Counted from the stretch's first letter, positions 32,465 through 44,720 are shown. The stretch: 64,000 nucleotides of DNA from Gaertneriomyces semiglobifer (GCA_025558075.1 JAHLKF010000012.1:310001-374000), one strand, 5' to 3'. Notes: a model not told the origin generated them from the sequence alone. Translations and numbers: made by a program.

Positions 32465-33586
32465 CCTCTATATATGTGTATGTTCCGTACTCGTGTGCAC
32501 CTGCTTCCAGCTGTTGCTGTCGTTCGTCGCCGTCGCCGCTTCTGTCTGCTTGCTCAAACCAACTCTTGCCACTGTCTGCTCGACTTTCTCAGGCGACTTG
32601 CCCCCTCGCGCCCAAATATTTAAATTGAGCCGTGGGCAAGTCCAAAGAGTGACTTGCCGTAGTCACGCGGTCACTTTCACTTGCACCTTATTCGCGTGAG
32701 CCCTTTTTCCCACCGACGTTGCCTCCCAATGGAATAAATAGCAACAAGGCCTAAGAATAACTTGCTCATCACCAAAGGGTTAATTTTAAATGATCTACGA
32801 GAAAATGTGCTCCAGCGGAAGAGGCTGTTTATTGATCAAAAGGACCCACTAAAGCTAAGCTTACACGGCGCTCCCACCCATAGAGTCGTCGGAAGATGAA
32901 GTGGATGACATTCTGGTAGTCACCAAGCCTTAGAATCGAAAATGGCGCACGCCTTGTCACATGCACAGTCCAGAAAGTATTACTAGTAGTACTAGTAGTA
33001 GGTCGCGACCTGTGACAGTCTCATAAGGACAACGGCAGCAAGGGGTCCGACGACCCGCATATGCACACGCACATGGAGCACCCGCATTTGTCCTCTTCAA
33101 CACCATTTCAGCACCAACACCAATCACATCCCACTTATACCAGATGTTGGCTATCCAGGACGAACCGTTGCCTGAGTGCGAGCAGTTGTATTGGCGCGTC
33201 GACAAATAAATTAAAGATCTGTTCCATCTCGCCTTATCTGAGAATAGCATGGCTGTGCCGCCCTGACAAAATGCGCAGCCAAATTTACACGCAGTGCATT
33301 CTTTTTATAGCTGCGTCTAGGCCCAGTGGGATGGAATTGCAAGGGTTTCGGTACAGAACACTTATAACCAAGGTCGGTGTAGCTACGACCGAGGAGGGTC
33401 GGTTTGGGTTCGTGGAAGAGGGAAGCAGGCGAAAATAGATAGTGGCGGCTGGCTGTATAGAACTGAGACGTATTTAAGGTGTGCTCTTGCGTTGCTCCTC
33501 CTCCCGTTTTGTGGAGGCAGCCTCCCATTGATTGCTGCATAGATTTTTATAAAGTTATATAGATTATAGAGATATTTAATTGCAAG
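32465..33586. other. Divergent spacer between GID4 and the repeat protein
   Basis: A 1.12-kb promoter-containing region. It has a short TACTAG/TAG repeat near 32981-33001 and several frames that mostly lack an ATG. None reads like protein over more than a few dozen residues. No RNA gene recognised. Confidence 0.5.
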
Positions 33587-34987
33587 ATGTGTCTGTTTAC
33601 GCCTGCTGCCACGCCCGCCTCTACCAGTCAAGGCCAAGGTCGAGCCATTATAAAGAAAAAGCCGCACGTTGCCGATGATCACATCGACTTCGACGCCCAT
33701 GCCAACACTGACGCCCACGCTGACACCAGATCCAACACTAGTTTCGAAGCGGAAACGATCTACAGCGACCACATTGCCGCCACAACATCCCTATTCCTTC
33801 CCGTACCGCTTGAGCTGCTCCCGCGCATCATCTCTTTTCTCCCCCCTACCCTCGCATTCCAACTTGCCACGAGTTTTCGGTTGCCGTTTCTCCAACTTCA
33901 ATTCCTGCCACTCATCCCGTGTGCATCTATCGACAACGCGTCTCGTCGAGCCCGCATCGATCTCCTTAACTTTTGGGTTGAGAACACTCCAAATCCCGCC
34001 TACACCGCCGACGCCATAGATACCGCGTGTCGAAACGGTCATATTCATGTACTTAACTGGTGGAAAGAGTCATCGCAGGCACGGGGCTTGGAGTTCAAGT
34101 ACGATGAACGAGCAATGGACGAGGCGCGCGACACGGACGTATTGGAATGGTGGTTGCGCAGCGGCTTTGAATTAAAGTATACTTATCACTCAATGGACAA
34201 CGCTTCCGAGCGCGGAGACGTCAACATTCTGCAATGGTGGAAAGATGCTCGCGCAAACTACCCAGAGAGAAATATTGAGCTACAATATACGTATTCGTCC
34301 ATGGACTGCACCACTTTCGTCTCCGTCCTCGAGTGGTGGAGAACTAGCGGGTTACACCTGTTGTACTCGGAACTGGCCATGGATGAGGCGTCTGAATTTG
34401 AGGCGTTTCACCTTTTGGATTGGTGGAAGAATAGCGGGCTAGCTCTGGAATACACCGAACAAGGATTTGACATGGCAGCCGAGTACGGGAAAACGGACGT
34501 GTTACAGTGGTGGCTGGATTCGGGGCTAGAAGTGCGGTACAGTGCAAACGCGATCGACGATGCCGCTGGTCAAGGTTCCATTGCCACTTTGAATTTCTTC
34601 GAAGCCAATAAAGAAAGGCTCGAGTTCCGGTGTACTGAACGTGCCATGGATGACGCTACCCGTTTTCAGCAAGTTCTTGTCTTGGATTGGTTTCGAACTC
34701 ATATTCCGAACGAAGAGCTCAAGTACTCAGCAAACGGTATTTTGGAAGCAATGAAGACCAACCGCGATTTGAGTGTCATTTGGTGGGCGATTTGGTTGCC
34801 TCTTGACAGTCCCATTGTGGAGGAGATGGTTCAGATGTTCAAGGACGCGAAAGTGGGGAAGAATATGCTAGAGGCATGTGCTACTGTAGGAAGGGGTGAG
34901 GTGAAGGCTGCTGCGAAGTTGGAGTTGATGCAACGGACAAACTGTGTAGGCGCCGAGTGCGCGGATAGAGTGATGGCTGGGGCATAG
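33587..34987 (+). CDS. F-box-like protein with WW-rich ankyrin-type repeats
   Basis: Single exon, 466 residues. Residues about 70-110 (LFLPVPLELLPRIISFLPP and following LAF/LAT) look like an F-box, which would bind Skp1. Residues about 120-415 hold eight or so degenerate repeats of 33-38 residues. Their consensus is roughly AMDxASxxGxxxVLxWWxxSGLxLxYT; examples are HVLNWWKESS, DVLEWWLRSG, NILQWWKDAR, SVLEWWRTSG, HLLDWWKNSG and DVLQWWLDSG. The helix pair with a buried A-xx-G is ankyrin-like. Such repeat families are expanded in chytrids, amoebae and giant viruses (known in general; not checked here). A substrate receptor of an SCF-type ligase is a reasonable inference. No catalytic residues seen. 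Confidence 0.8.
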   Translation: MCLFTPAATPASTSQGQGRAIIKKKPHVADDHIDFDAHANTDAHADTRSNTSFEAETIYSDHIAATTSLFLPVPLELLPRIISFLPPTLAFQLATSFRLPFLQLQFLPLIPCASIDNASRRARIDLLNFWVENTPNPAYTADAIDTACRNGHIHVLNWWKESSQARGLEFKYDERAMDEARDTDVLEWWLRSGFELKYTYHSMDNASERGDVNILQWWKDARANYPERNIELQYTYSSMDCTTFVSVLEWWRTSGLHLLYSELAMDEASEFEAFHLLDWWKNSGLALEYTEQGFDMAAEYGKTDVLQWWLDSGLEVRYSANAIDDAAGQGSIATLNFFEANKERLEFRCTERAMDDATRFQQVLVLDWFRTHIPNEELKYSANGILEAMKTNRDLSVIWWAIWLPLDSPIVEEMVQMFKDAKVGKNMLEACATVGRGEVKAAAKLELMQRTNCVGAECADRVMAGA

Positions 34988-35122
34988 AGCATTGATTTTG
35001 GAAGACCGTATTTATGATATCCGATTTTTTATTGTATCATGTTGATGTATAGTGAGTGTTTTTGGTATATCCCTCTATAAAGTAATCTGAGTCCAAATAG
35101 AGTAATAATTTTATCTCCCACA

Positions 35123-35344
35123 TTATCGTACTGCATCCTTGCGCACATCTGGATCTTCTTGCTCTCTTCCAAGACGTGACTGCAAAGCCTTATTGATATG
35201 GAGTGGTAACGACACCAATGATTTTCCCTCCGCAGACCGCGTGCTGCTATTCCGCTGATGATGATGCATAGGTGCTGCGTTTTGTGCTAACATTGCTTCC
35301 TCATATTCACCAGTAATAGTGCACCTCCGTTTGTATGAGAACAT
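35123..35344 (-). CDS. Candidate small protein (73 residues), unknown
   Basis: A minus-strand frame with an ATG at 35344 (the frame opens one codon earlier at GTG) running to TAA at 35123. It starts MFSYKRRCTITGEYEEAM and contains HHHQRNSSTRS and LPLHINKALQSRLGREQEDP. Composition is hydrophilic and protein-like with no membrane segment. It would be divergent from VPS15, only 80 bp away. No family is recognised. It may equally be a chance frame. Confidence 0.35.
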   Translation of the reverse strand: MFSYKRRCTITGEYEEAMLAQNAAPMHHHQRNSSTRSAEGKSLVSLPLHINKALQSRLGREQEDPDVRKDAVR

Positions 35345-35424
35345 CACTGGGCCTCAATTCAGATACATCTCTCTCACCAGGACGTGCGAGCGAGAGTCAG
35401 CGCTGGCAGTGACGCTTCAACACA

Positions 35425-38400
35425 ATGGGAAACACAGTTTCTAGCACGACCCCTCGAAACGCATCTGCCGCAATTGATAGCTACGTTAGTGAGCTGTCTG
35501 ATGTCCAGTATGAACGAAGGTAAGCCCAATGGCCAAGGCAGGTTAGGAAACCTTACGCAGAATCAGGACCCGCACTACTGACACCCTTTAAATCTGAAAT
35601 ACAAGTTTGGGGAGCGGCCATTTTATGAAAACGATCCGCTGCAAGCATCAAGATGGCCTGGTAGTTGTCAAAATATTCATCAAACCGGACGCGGGAGTGT
35701 CACTGCACGAGCACGTTAGGCGGATCCAGGCCGAACGACAAATACTCTCAAGCATCCCCAATGCGTTTCCCTATCAGCGCATCCTGGAGACCGACCGGGC
35801 AGCATATATGCTGCGACAGTACCTCTACAGTAATCTCTACGATCGCATCAGTACCCGTCCGTTCCTTAACGTCGTCGAGAAAAAATGGATCGCCTACCAG
35901 ATCCTGGCCGGCTTGGCAGAATCGCACGCGCATGGAATCTATCATGGAGATATAAAGACGGAGAATGTACTGGTGACCAGCTGGAATTGGGCTTACCTGA
36001 CGGATTTTAGTGGGTTCAAGCCGACTTACTTGCCCGAAGACAACCCAGGCGACTTTTCATTCTTCTTTGATACGTCCTCTCGTCGAGTTTGTTATCTTGC
36101 CCCGGAGAGGTTTTATGCCCCAGGAGAGACATTGTTCAGTGACAAGAATGGGACCCTTAATGCGGCAATGGATGTGTTTGCATTGGGATGCACCATTGCA
36201 GAGTTGTTTTTGGAAGGATCACCATTATTTTCGTTGTCTCAACTCTTGCGGTATCGAGGTGGGGAGTATGACCCGGCTTCAGAGCTTGCGCGGATTGAGG
36301 ATGAACACATACGGGTAGGAGCGGCCAGGAATTCTGTGTCCGAATGTCACGTTGACGCCGTGCATTTCAGGACATGATTAAACATATGATTCAGCTGGAT
36401 CCATCCAAACGAGGCGCAGCGGCAGAGTACTTGGAGAAATGGCAAGCCTATCATTCGAGCTCGGTGCTGAAGGATTGCTGACCGTTTTCTATCCTGTAGG
36501 CGTGGGAAAGCCTTTCCCGATTTCTTCTATACTTTCCTATATCCGTACATGGTATCACTTGAAGACAGTGGTAACGTTATTTCTACCGCGCCGAATGACG
36601 ACGGTACCACGCAGCTTGTTGGACCTTCTACGGCATGCGACGCTAAAATCGAGCGGATATATAACGATTTCGCCATCATTGCCTCATCCTTAGGAATCAG
36701 AGATGCATCGGGGTACAAAAACGGGGATATGAATAGCCCAAGAGATAGCACTTCCGATGCTGTTCACTGTGGCTACGTGACAAATGTTATGTCGACGAAC
36801 TTGTGTATACCTGGGTATCCGTTCGCTAGGGATATTGCGACGCGGAACCTTGCTGCAGGTAAGTCTTTTTGCGAGGTGCCCTATTTTTTTATTCCAATCA
36901 AGGAACTGGCAGCCCTTATTGTTTGTAAGCATTCTAGGGGACGGCTGCTTGATTTTTGTCCTCATCATCTGCTCGGCCGTTCGCAACGCCCTCTACGCGT
37001 CCTCCAAGTTGCACGCGATAGAACTCTTGTTGGGGTTCGGGATACATCTTGCCGATGACTATTGCCTTGATCGGTTGGTTCCGTACTTTGTAGTCTTGCT
37101 GGAAGATGATTGCGCTATGGTGCGAGCGAATGCCTTACGGGGTTTGACACACTTGGTGAGCGGCCTCCTGGTCTTCGACGGTTTTTTTTATGAGGTCACT
37201 CACACTGCCATGCAGCTTGATCTCGTTGAAACCATCACTCCCTCCGATGCGAATATCTTTCCCGAATACATATTACCTAGTCTGCACCGTTTCGCTACCG
37301 ATCCTGATTCGTTTGTGCGAGCAGTATACGCTCAATGCATTGCCACCATTACGGAAACGGCAATGCGCTTCCTGGAACTGTCGCAACTTTTGAAGAATGA
37401 TATCTCAATAGATGTGGATACCGAAGGGGTTGGTGAACACATGAGTTATGATCAAGGCCTTCGTGACTTGCAGGACGTGATTCAGGAAGAAGTGATTACG
37501 CTGCTCATTGACCCGGATCCATTGGTGAAGCGAGCGTTACTCTCGGATATGTCGCGCTTGTGCATCATCTTTGGGCGACAGAAAGCGAATGATATCCTTC
37601 TGTCACATATGATCACCTATTTAAATGATACCGACTGGCAGCTGCGTGGTGCGTTCTTTGAAAGCATCATTGGAGTGGGAACGTATATCGGTGGACGAAG
37701 TCTAGAGGAGTACATTCTGCCGTTGATGATCCAGGCCTTGACGGACGCTGAAGAATTTGTTGTCGAAAAGGTTCTCAGTGCATTAACCTCTCTGGCCGAG
37801 CTGGGCCTGTTGCAGAAACCTAAACTGAAGGAGTTATCGGTAGTGGTACTCCCGCTACTGTGTCATCCGAACACTTGGATTCGACTTGGGGCCATCGGAT
37901 TCGTCGCGTCTGCCGCACGGTTACTGCCATTGCTGGATGTACGGTGCTTTTTGTATCCGCAGTTGAGGGCTTATCTGAAGATGGATGTTTTCGAAATCAG
38001 TGAGAACACCCTGCTGGAGAACTTGAAGACGCCGGTGAACAGGTTGTTATATGACCAAACGTTGCTATATGCGTCTAAGGAGAAGGCCCCAGGTGACAGG
38101 AACCTGTCGCCTTTTGCACGTCTGGGTATGGGTTCGGAGGAACGTTCTGATTCTACCGAGTCGTCCGAAGCGGAAGAGTCGATTCACGATTCGAGCAAGC
38201 TTCTTCAGAAGCTGAAGACTCTCGGCATGACAGAAGAAGACAAGGAGAAGCTGTACGCCCTCAAGTACTATATTTCAAAATCGACCCAATCTCGGTTGCG
38301 TAAAACTGCGGCGGATATGAAAATTGGGCAGTGGTCTCACGTAGAGCAGCCGCACGGATCAAGCGAAAAAGTCGCATTAAAGAACATTGGAATCACGCCA

Positions 38401-40513
38401 CATACGTTGTTCATCTCACCACCTCAGGATTACGAGCAACTGGTGGTATCCGCGGTTCCACCGAGGGAAATGTCACGACGGTCTAGCATCTCTTCAGAAG
38501 GGTTTGATTATCCGCGCGGACCGGTAGAAACAGACACCAATTCTGCACCAACGGCATTGTCACCGGTTCGAAATTTGCGACAGTTTAGCCATCGTCGCGG
38601 GATGAGCGATCCACCTGGGTCACTGGCCAACTTGCGCTCACCCCCCAGGGGTAAAGCCTCGGAGGGACAGTTCTCTGTCTCCCCAAGAAGCGCTATTAGT
38701 GAGCTTCGCAGTGAGTCGGAGGGTAAGATGCCACGGAGCTCGTCAGCAGCTGCTTTGCCGTCTTCGAGTGCTCGTACGGGGGTCTCTCCCCCAGGTATTG
38801 AACGTCCACCTTTACAACGTCCTGTCACGTCTGGTGGGCGTCCGCTGTATCTGGATCCATCCTATAGTTCGCTAGCAGCTCGCTTTCCTCCCCCGAGATC
38901 TAAAGCGGGCAGTGATGTCGGCAGCGCCGATACGCGAAGCGTTGCCGCAGATCGGATTTCCGTTCACACGCTGGAAACGGATCCCACGCGCGGCGGGGAC
39001 GCGACGATCACCGGCCGTCATATCCGTTTGTTGCTCACCAAGAAAACGCTGGAACTGTTTCCTCCGCCGATTCCAGAGTTTGGACCCAAAATCTCCGCAC
39101 GCAGCTTGCGTACCACAAGAAGTCGAAACCCCGGGTCGTCAAGTCATGACCCACCATGGAAACTGCAAGGTATACCCGTGGCGCATCTAGTGGAACATAC
39201 TGCGCCGATTAATTGCATTCGCTTGTCCGCCGACCACGTGTTTTTCGTGACGGGTTCGGACGATGGAACCGTGAAAGTGTGGGACACGCAGCGGTTAGAA
39301 AAAAACGTTGCCAATAAGTCGCGATTAACGTATACCGGCCACACCGGCAAAGTCAAAGCATTGACCTTTTGCGAGAACACGCATTGTGTCGCTTCCGCTT
39401 CGGATGATGGTAGTATCCATGTATCGCGGGTGGTGGTAGTAAGCGGGCGATACGCAGGCTACTATCCGATCCGAACGCTGCAGTTGGACCAAGATTACGC
39501 TGTGTTGCTTGATCATTACGAGACAGAGACACTCTCCATATTGGGGTATGCCACCGCGAAGGGCAAGTTGGTGGGCTTGGATTTGAGGACGATGCAGGCG
39601 AAATGGAGCTTTACGTCACCTCCGCAGGAGGGGCGGGTTACCAGTATGTGTATTGATCGTAATCGTGTTTTTCTTGTGACTGGGACGAGTCGAGGGGTTT
39701 TTGGTGTGTGGGACCTGAGGTTTGGGGTGAGAGTCAAAGGATGGGGCCATCCCGCTAAAAGCGCCATCTTGAAGTTGAGTAATTGGGAAGGGCGGGTGCC
39801 CTTTGTGAATGAAAAGAAGGAAAGCACGTTGGTAGCTGCGAGCGTGGACGGCAGGACGAACGAGGTGGCCTTGTGGGATGTGGAAAGAGGACAATGCAGA
39901 GTTGCGTGGTGTGTGGTGCGGCCTACAGAAGGAGGCAATGTTGAGGAGGAGATGGAAAAAATGTACGGTGATGGCTTGAAAGTAAGTCTCGCTTGTCGCA
40001 TGTGTCACTTTGGCTCAGGTCCTTTAAGTATAGCGAGGCGCTAATTGCATCCGCTTTGAACAGGCTATTCCGTTACCATCGCTCAACGACTTTTTAGCGT
40101 CTGGGAGCGCATCAGAGACACTGACTCTGACGCCGCCGACGTCTTCTGTGACCTCGTTCATGCAAATCCCGTCCACTTCCCATTTTCTCACGACTGGCAC
40201 CGACCGTAAGCTCCGTCTATGGAACACGTATATTGCAGAGGAGAGCTTCATTGCTGTTGGTCAAGAAGAAGGGACACCATCCCCTCGCTACAGTACGCAT
40301 CATCACGGCGATATGACCTTCTGTTTTGAATATCTGCCGCACTACAGACACGAAACGGATGGGAAAAAGGATGCCAAGGCTGGAAAAGGCATGACGACTA
40401 GTTTGGTTGTCAATGGCCACAGGGATGCACTACTGGATTGCTGTCTGACCGGGTGGCCTTACATGATGGTCATTTGCGCGGGCAGAGATGGAGGGGTATG
40501 GGTGTGGAAATGA
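35425..40513 (+). CDS. VPS15: PI3-kinase regulatory subunit VPS15 (PIK3R4)
   Basis: Six exons join(35425..35519, 35606..36314, 36371..36441, 36500..36858, 36938..39981, 40064..40513), 1575 residues; yeast Vps15 has 1454. Vps15 is the pseudokinase-like scaffold of the Vps34 complexes in autophagy and endosomal sorting. The start MGNTVSS is an N-myristoylation site. The kinase domain has VVVKIF, the family-typical HGDIKTENVLVTSWNW loop and LTDFSGFKPTYLPEDNPGDF in place of DFG, plus CYLAPERF. HEAT repeats follow (LADDYCLDRLVPYFVVLLEDD). WD repeats form the C-terminal propeller (GSDDGTVKVWDTQ, TTGTDRKLRLWNT, GRDGGVWVWK). Intron 3 (36442-36499) has a GC donor; using it gives EYLEKWRGKAFPDFFYTFLYPYM, the expected continuation. 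Confidence 0.96.
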
Positions 40514-40603
40514 CATTGTAATAAATGGGAATTTTTGATTTTCAAAACAAATACACTATGTACATACGCCCAATGGGTTCCAAAAAAACGCAAGACGAAT
40601 GCG

Positions 40604-41898
40604 CTAGCTGATGTCGTCCCAACCATCACTTGACCTTTCATACCCCAGCAAGTGTTCAACCTTCTCAGCGATGGCGAGAGAGGCAGTCAATCCCGGGCTT
40701 TCAATGCCTAAGAGGTTGATCCATCCCTCGTAACCTGGAGCCTGTTCTATCACAAAATCCCGAAACGGCTCGCCAGGCCCGGATAGTTTTGGTCGAATGC
40801 CAGCATAATCATCGTGAATATCGTCCGCCTCCACGCCTTTAAGGTACATGCGAATTGCTCTGACAAAGTTTCGTTTGCGATCGTCGTCGGGTGAGATGGC
40901 ATAGTCGGATTTGGAATCAATGTAGAGGGCATCCGGACCGAATTTCACTCTGCCTGCCAAGTCTACCGTGCAGTGTATCCCGAGCCCCTTCAAGTTGCGT
41001 TCGGGGACGGGATATATGAGGCGTCGAACACAGGGACGAGAGGGGAGAAAGCTGTAGTAATGGCCCTTGCAAGGAAATATTTTATGTGGAGGTTTGTCAG
41101 TGCCGGGAAGCATGTTGGCAATGACGTCGGATGAGAGGCCGGCCGCGTTGATGAGACGCTTGGTATGGATGGTAAGGGATTCCGCAGTAGTGGTCGATAT
41201 TGTTGAGACCAAGTATCCATCGTTCGATGCCGATGGTGCTATGGAAGCAACGTTTGTGTTATAAAAGATTTCAACGCCTCGATCTAATGCCTTCGATTCC
41301 AAGCACGCCATGACGCCGTGAGAATCAACGATTCCGGTCGTTGTCGATTCCAGTACAGAGTCTGCAATCACATTGGGCTCTTCTTTGCGGACTCTCTCCG
41401 GATTGACCCATCGTACCTCCACGTTAAGGGTATCCGCACGGTTCTTCAAATCTTCCAAATACCGCCTTTGTTCTTCCCCTGTTCCGACAATCCATTTGCC
41501 GACTCGGCGATGCGGAATGTCGTGTCGTTTGCAAAAAGCATACATTAACCGATTGCCTTTAATGCACAGCTTGGTTTTGAGACTTGACGGTGGGTAGTAG
41601 ATCCCGGCATGGATGACTTCCGAGTTACGGGATGACGTTTCTTGACCGAATGACGGATGCTTTTCTAGAACAAACGTTGACCCTGTATGACGAGACAGAC
41701 GTTCGGCAACTGCTAGCCCGACGACGCCTGCGCCTACTATCTACGGAAGGTATTTCAGCCATGGTACTCGCAGACAGTCACACGCAATTGTGGGCGTACC
41801 ACGTTGTCCACATGAACTTCCGGTTGCGGTCTCGTGGCTGCCGTTGCAAACCGTCTCGCGCGAACTAGCAGTCTCATCCCAATCCAACGCCCCACCAT
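40604..41898 (-). CDS. L2HGDH: L-2-hydroxyglutarate dehydrogenase, mitochondrial
   Basis: Complement(join(40604..41740, 41800..41898)), 411 residues. This FAD enzyme oxidises L-2-hydroxyglutarate, a side product of malate dehydrogenase, to 2-oxoglutarate. Exon 1 encodes a short basic presequence (MRLLVRARRFATAATRP) with an in-frame upstream ATG seven codons earlier at 41898. Exon 2 opens with the dinucleotide-binding motif IVGAGVVGLAVAERL. It continues through SSRNSEVIHAGIYYPPSSLK, GTGEEQRRYLEDL, GIVDSHGVM, LINAAGLSSDVIA, FPCKGHYYSF, HCTVDLAGRVKFGPD and GIRPKLSGPGEPFRDF. All are recognised L2HGDH blocks. Length matches the family. Confidence 0.95.
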
Positions 41899-42198
41899 AC
41901 TCCCCTAGTCCGTACTGGAATCCTATTGCTTGTTTCGTGCTGTGGAATCCAAAAAAAGTGCGACGAGCATCCGTCGAACCGCGTCAAAGTCCGCCATGAC
42001 TGTGCCACAATCTGAGTGGCAATGCACCACGGGCGACGAACGAACGAGGAACTGACCACGGCAGATGCAACGGACAGGGCAGCACCAGTGATCAAGGGAG
42101 GACGCAGAGTGAGTGAGAGAGAGAGAGCGACGAACGGAGGGACGGCAGATAAGGCTTAACATCATCCTCATTGAAGAAGAAGAAAGGCAGATCAAACG

Positions 42199-42510
42199 AT
42201 GGGCGGAGGCGGACACCACTTCAATCCCGCAAAAGGGTTTCAACCCCCCAAGGTCTCCGGAGTCTGGTTCACCAAGCTCATGATGGCACCTGTATGGTTC
42301 TTTTGCTACTACCGCATGTACCATGATGGGCCGCATCACTTCGTAAGTCGCAACTAGATATTTGAGATATCTCATGGCCGAATTTAACGCATAACAACGA
42401 TTTAGTTGCACAAACACCAATGGGAGGAACCGAAATTCATAGCCTACCTTGAAGAGGTCGACAAGAAGTACGGGACGGATCTGTCAACGGCCAATATGCA
42501 CCACCATTAG
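42199..42510 (+). CDS. Small single-span membrane protein, probable complex I subunit NDUFB2-like
   Basis: Two exons join(42199..42342, 42406..42510), 82 residues, starting MGGGGHHFNPAKG. A short aromatic membrane segment, KLMMAPVWFFCYYRMYHDGP, resembles the NDUFB2 (AGGG) subunit of plants and animals, which has M-WF-W-LYR-x-xDGP. The C-terminal part is hydrophilic (KHQWEEPKFIAYLEEVDKKYG) and ends HHH. A role in the membrane arm of mitochondrial NADH dehydrogenase is inferred from this pattern. Another small inner-membrane protein cannot be excluded. It lies divergent from L2HGDH, 300 bp away, and convergent with PIG-U. Confidence 0.6.
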
Positions 42511-42674
42511 AATGAAAATACCTTGTCTCTCCCATTGCCATTGAAAATTCCACATTCACCCGACCCACAAAAATATAAAAGCTTGCACATTCTACCCAAC
42601 ATTTTCTATGTGTCATGATATCCTTCAACAACCAGACGACCACGTCGCTTTGAGAACAAAATACAATGTCTACA

Positions 42675-44720
42675 TTATTTGTACAAACATTCCAGCCTTC
42701 TCAACCCTTTGTTCATGCGCTCCCACTTTCGACGTTTCTTCGCACCGGCCAGATCCAACACAATGAGAATCTGCGCAATGCCCCACACTAACGTGATTGC
42801 GTAGAAGAAGTTGGCATTGCCGCTTCCGGCGTAGATCCACAAGTAGTAAAATAGCGGTCCAAGGATCGAAGCGAAAAAGAGCGATGTAAATGTCAAGTAC
42901 GTATTTTGCATGTCTATTCGCATACATGCAGGGAATCAAGGGTAAAGCCACGATCAGCGCGGGAAGTCCAAAATCTTAGAACGTTAACACTTACATGGCC
43001 AAAGGTCCCCACACGCAGCTAATAGGCCCATCCATACAGCGACGTCCCCTACACTTGGGTAGCTTTTGAAGATCGACATGATCATACTCAATAATAATGA
43101 AGCAAAAATAGGATCTTCCCTATAGCGCAGAACAGAAAAGCGGTGATCAGCGCGCTAATCACTCACAGAGGTGGACTCTACAGACTTACTTGAAGGTAAC
43201 AGTAACGGGTATCGCAAAGACCACCACGATAAGTTGAAACACCACCAAAAAGAATGTGCGGAATTGATCAAAAATCTCAATGAAGAAGTACCAGTAAATG
43301 CCCGTATTGGGTGTGAGGTCGCTCGCACTCAATCTAGAACAGTCAACATCAGAAAAGGTGTGTCATGATACTTTAAACGAAACGATAAATGCTCACATTA
43401 CACCCCAAGTGGCGCTCAAAAAGGCCCAGGATCCTGTCAGAAGGTAACTCACACCCAATAGCGCAGAGGTGAACACACACAGTCCGCATGTTACAGTCGC
43501 AACTGTGGATACGAGGGATCGTCCAGTCGTTTGGTGTAGAAGCATGGATAATGGGGCAAGGAACATGAAGGGGTATAATGATAGATAGGTCGCGCAAGAC
43601 AAACTTAAAAGCGCAGGAACTATTCTTCCTAGAAAAATCAATGGGATTAGGTTTGTACATGTTTCTTTGCGAACAACTCGTGGTACATAGGGCTACCTTT
43701 CGTTCCAAAGTACAAAGCTCCAATGATTGATACATTTGTAAATCCAATGGTGCTAAGCCCAAGCGTGGAGAGTAATGAGTACGGATTCAGTAGATAAAAG
43801 GTGCGGATTTCGTCAGCACTCAGAAGACGTGTTGGCGGAATAGTTGAGGACCTGACAATAGCCAATTGTGGGGAAGCGGGTGGAATGGTAGGCGTCGGAA
43901 GCAAGTGCCATGGAGGGATGAGAGGCGCCGCAGAATCCTCGACCTCGGTGCACGGCTCTTCTTCGGCATCCTCCGATTCCTGTCTTTCCTGTGTTTCATT
44001 TGCGTTGAGCGTTTCAGGTTCCTGTCCTTCTACTGTCCCGTCATCAACACTAGCAGCACTTTCCACGCTTGGCTCCACATTCGGATCGTTAGCGTCTGTA
44101 GTCTCTAGATTCGCGGGAGCGTTGTCTTCCACAACCGGGGCAATCGCCGCTTCCTCCTCCTCGATATCGCTCTCCTCCTCCCAAATTTCCTGTCTCACAT
44201 GCTCTGCCCTCCACTCACCAATGCTAGCTGCCCCCTCCGCGCACATCCATTCAGCCAATACCCAAAGCACACCAACGAGCATCCAACCTCCCCCTATAAA
44301 CCCTCCCAACATCTCCCCAACGGCCCCAGCCCACTTTATCAACCACACCAGTATCGGCATGGTATGTACCACTCCGCCTTCATACACATTCACATCCCGC
44401 AATGACAAGAAAATTGCTTCTTTCAATGACTTGAAGGAAGTGACTGGCGTCGAGATTTCCACACGCTGCGAGAGGAATGTGGTTACCGAAGTGTTGTAGA
44501 GTAAGAGTAAACGGATGGCAATGAGCGCATAGCGTGGAGGGAGTAAGGGGGTATCGGATGGGAGGTCAGAGGAGTCGGAAGATCGTCGTCGCTGGGACGG
44601 TTTAGGGAGGGGAGGGTCGTTCCAGTCTTCCGGAGTGATAGAGGGTGCTCGTGGTCGCTCCTTGTAGTGATACGGCGATGCGCCCGGTGCGGCACCGGCG
44701 TCCCAGGTGGTGGAAGACAT
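42675..44720 (-). CDS. GPI transamidase subunit PIG-U / Gab1 (Cdc91)
   Basis: Five exons complement(join(42675..42913, 42995..43119, 43190..43333, 43397..43628, 43697..44720)), 587 residues. PIG-U is a multi-span ER membrane subunit of the complex that attaches GPI anchors to proteins. Conserved blocks: LSQRVEISTPVTSFKSLKEA, YEGGVVHTMPILVW, FYLLNPYSLLSTLGLST, LSASDLTPNTGIYWYFFIE, FKSYPSVGDVAVWM and LFYYLWIYAGSGNANFFYAI near the end. Human PIG-U has 435 residues; the excess is an N-terminal extension of about 60 and an acidic Glu/Asp-rich insert of about 110 residues in exon 1 (EEESDIEEEEAAIAPVVED and following). That insert falls in a loop between membrane segments. All junction phases close. 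The GPI-anchored deacetylase at 26.1 kb would be one possible client. Confidence 0.94.

Noticed and set aside
35990..36020. DFS instead of DFG in the VPS15 kinase domain, as a sign of a dead gene
   Set aside because: VPS15 proteins normally lack a canonical DFG here; the rest of the domain is intact.
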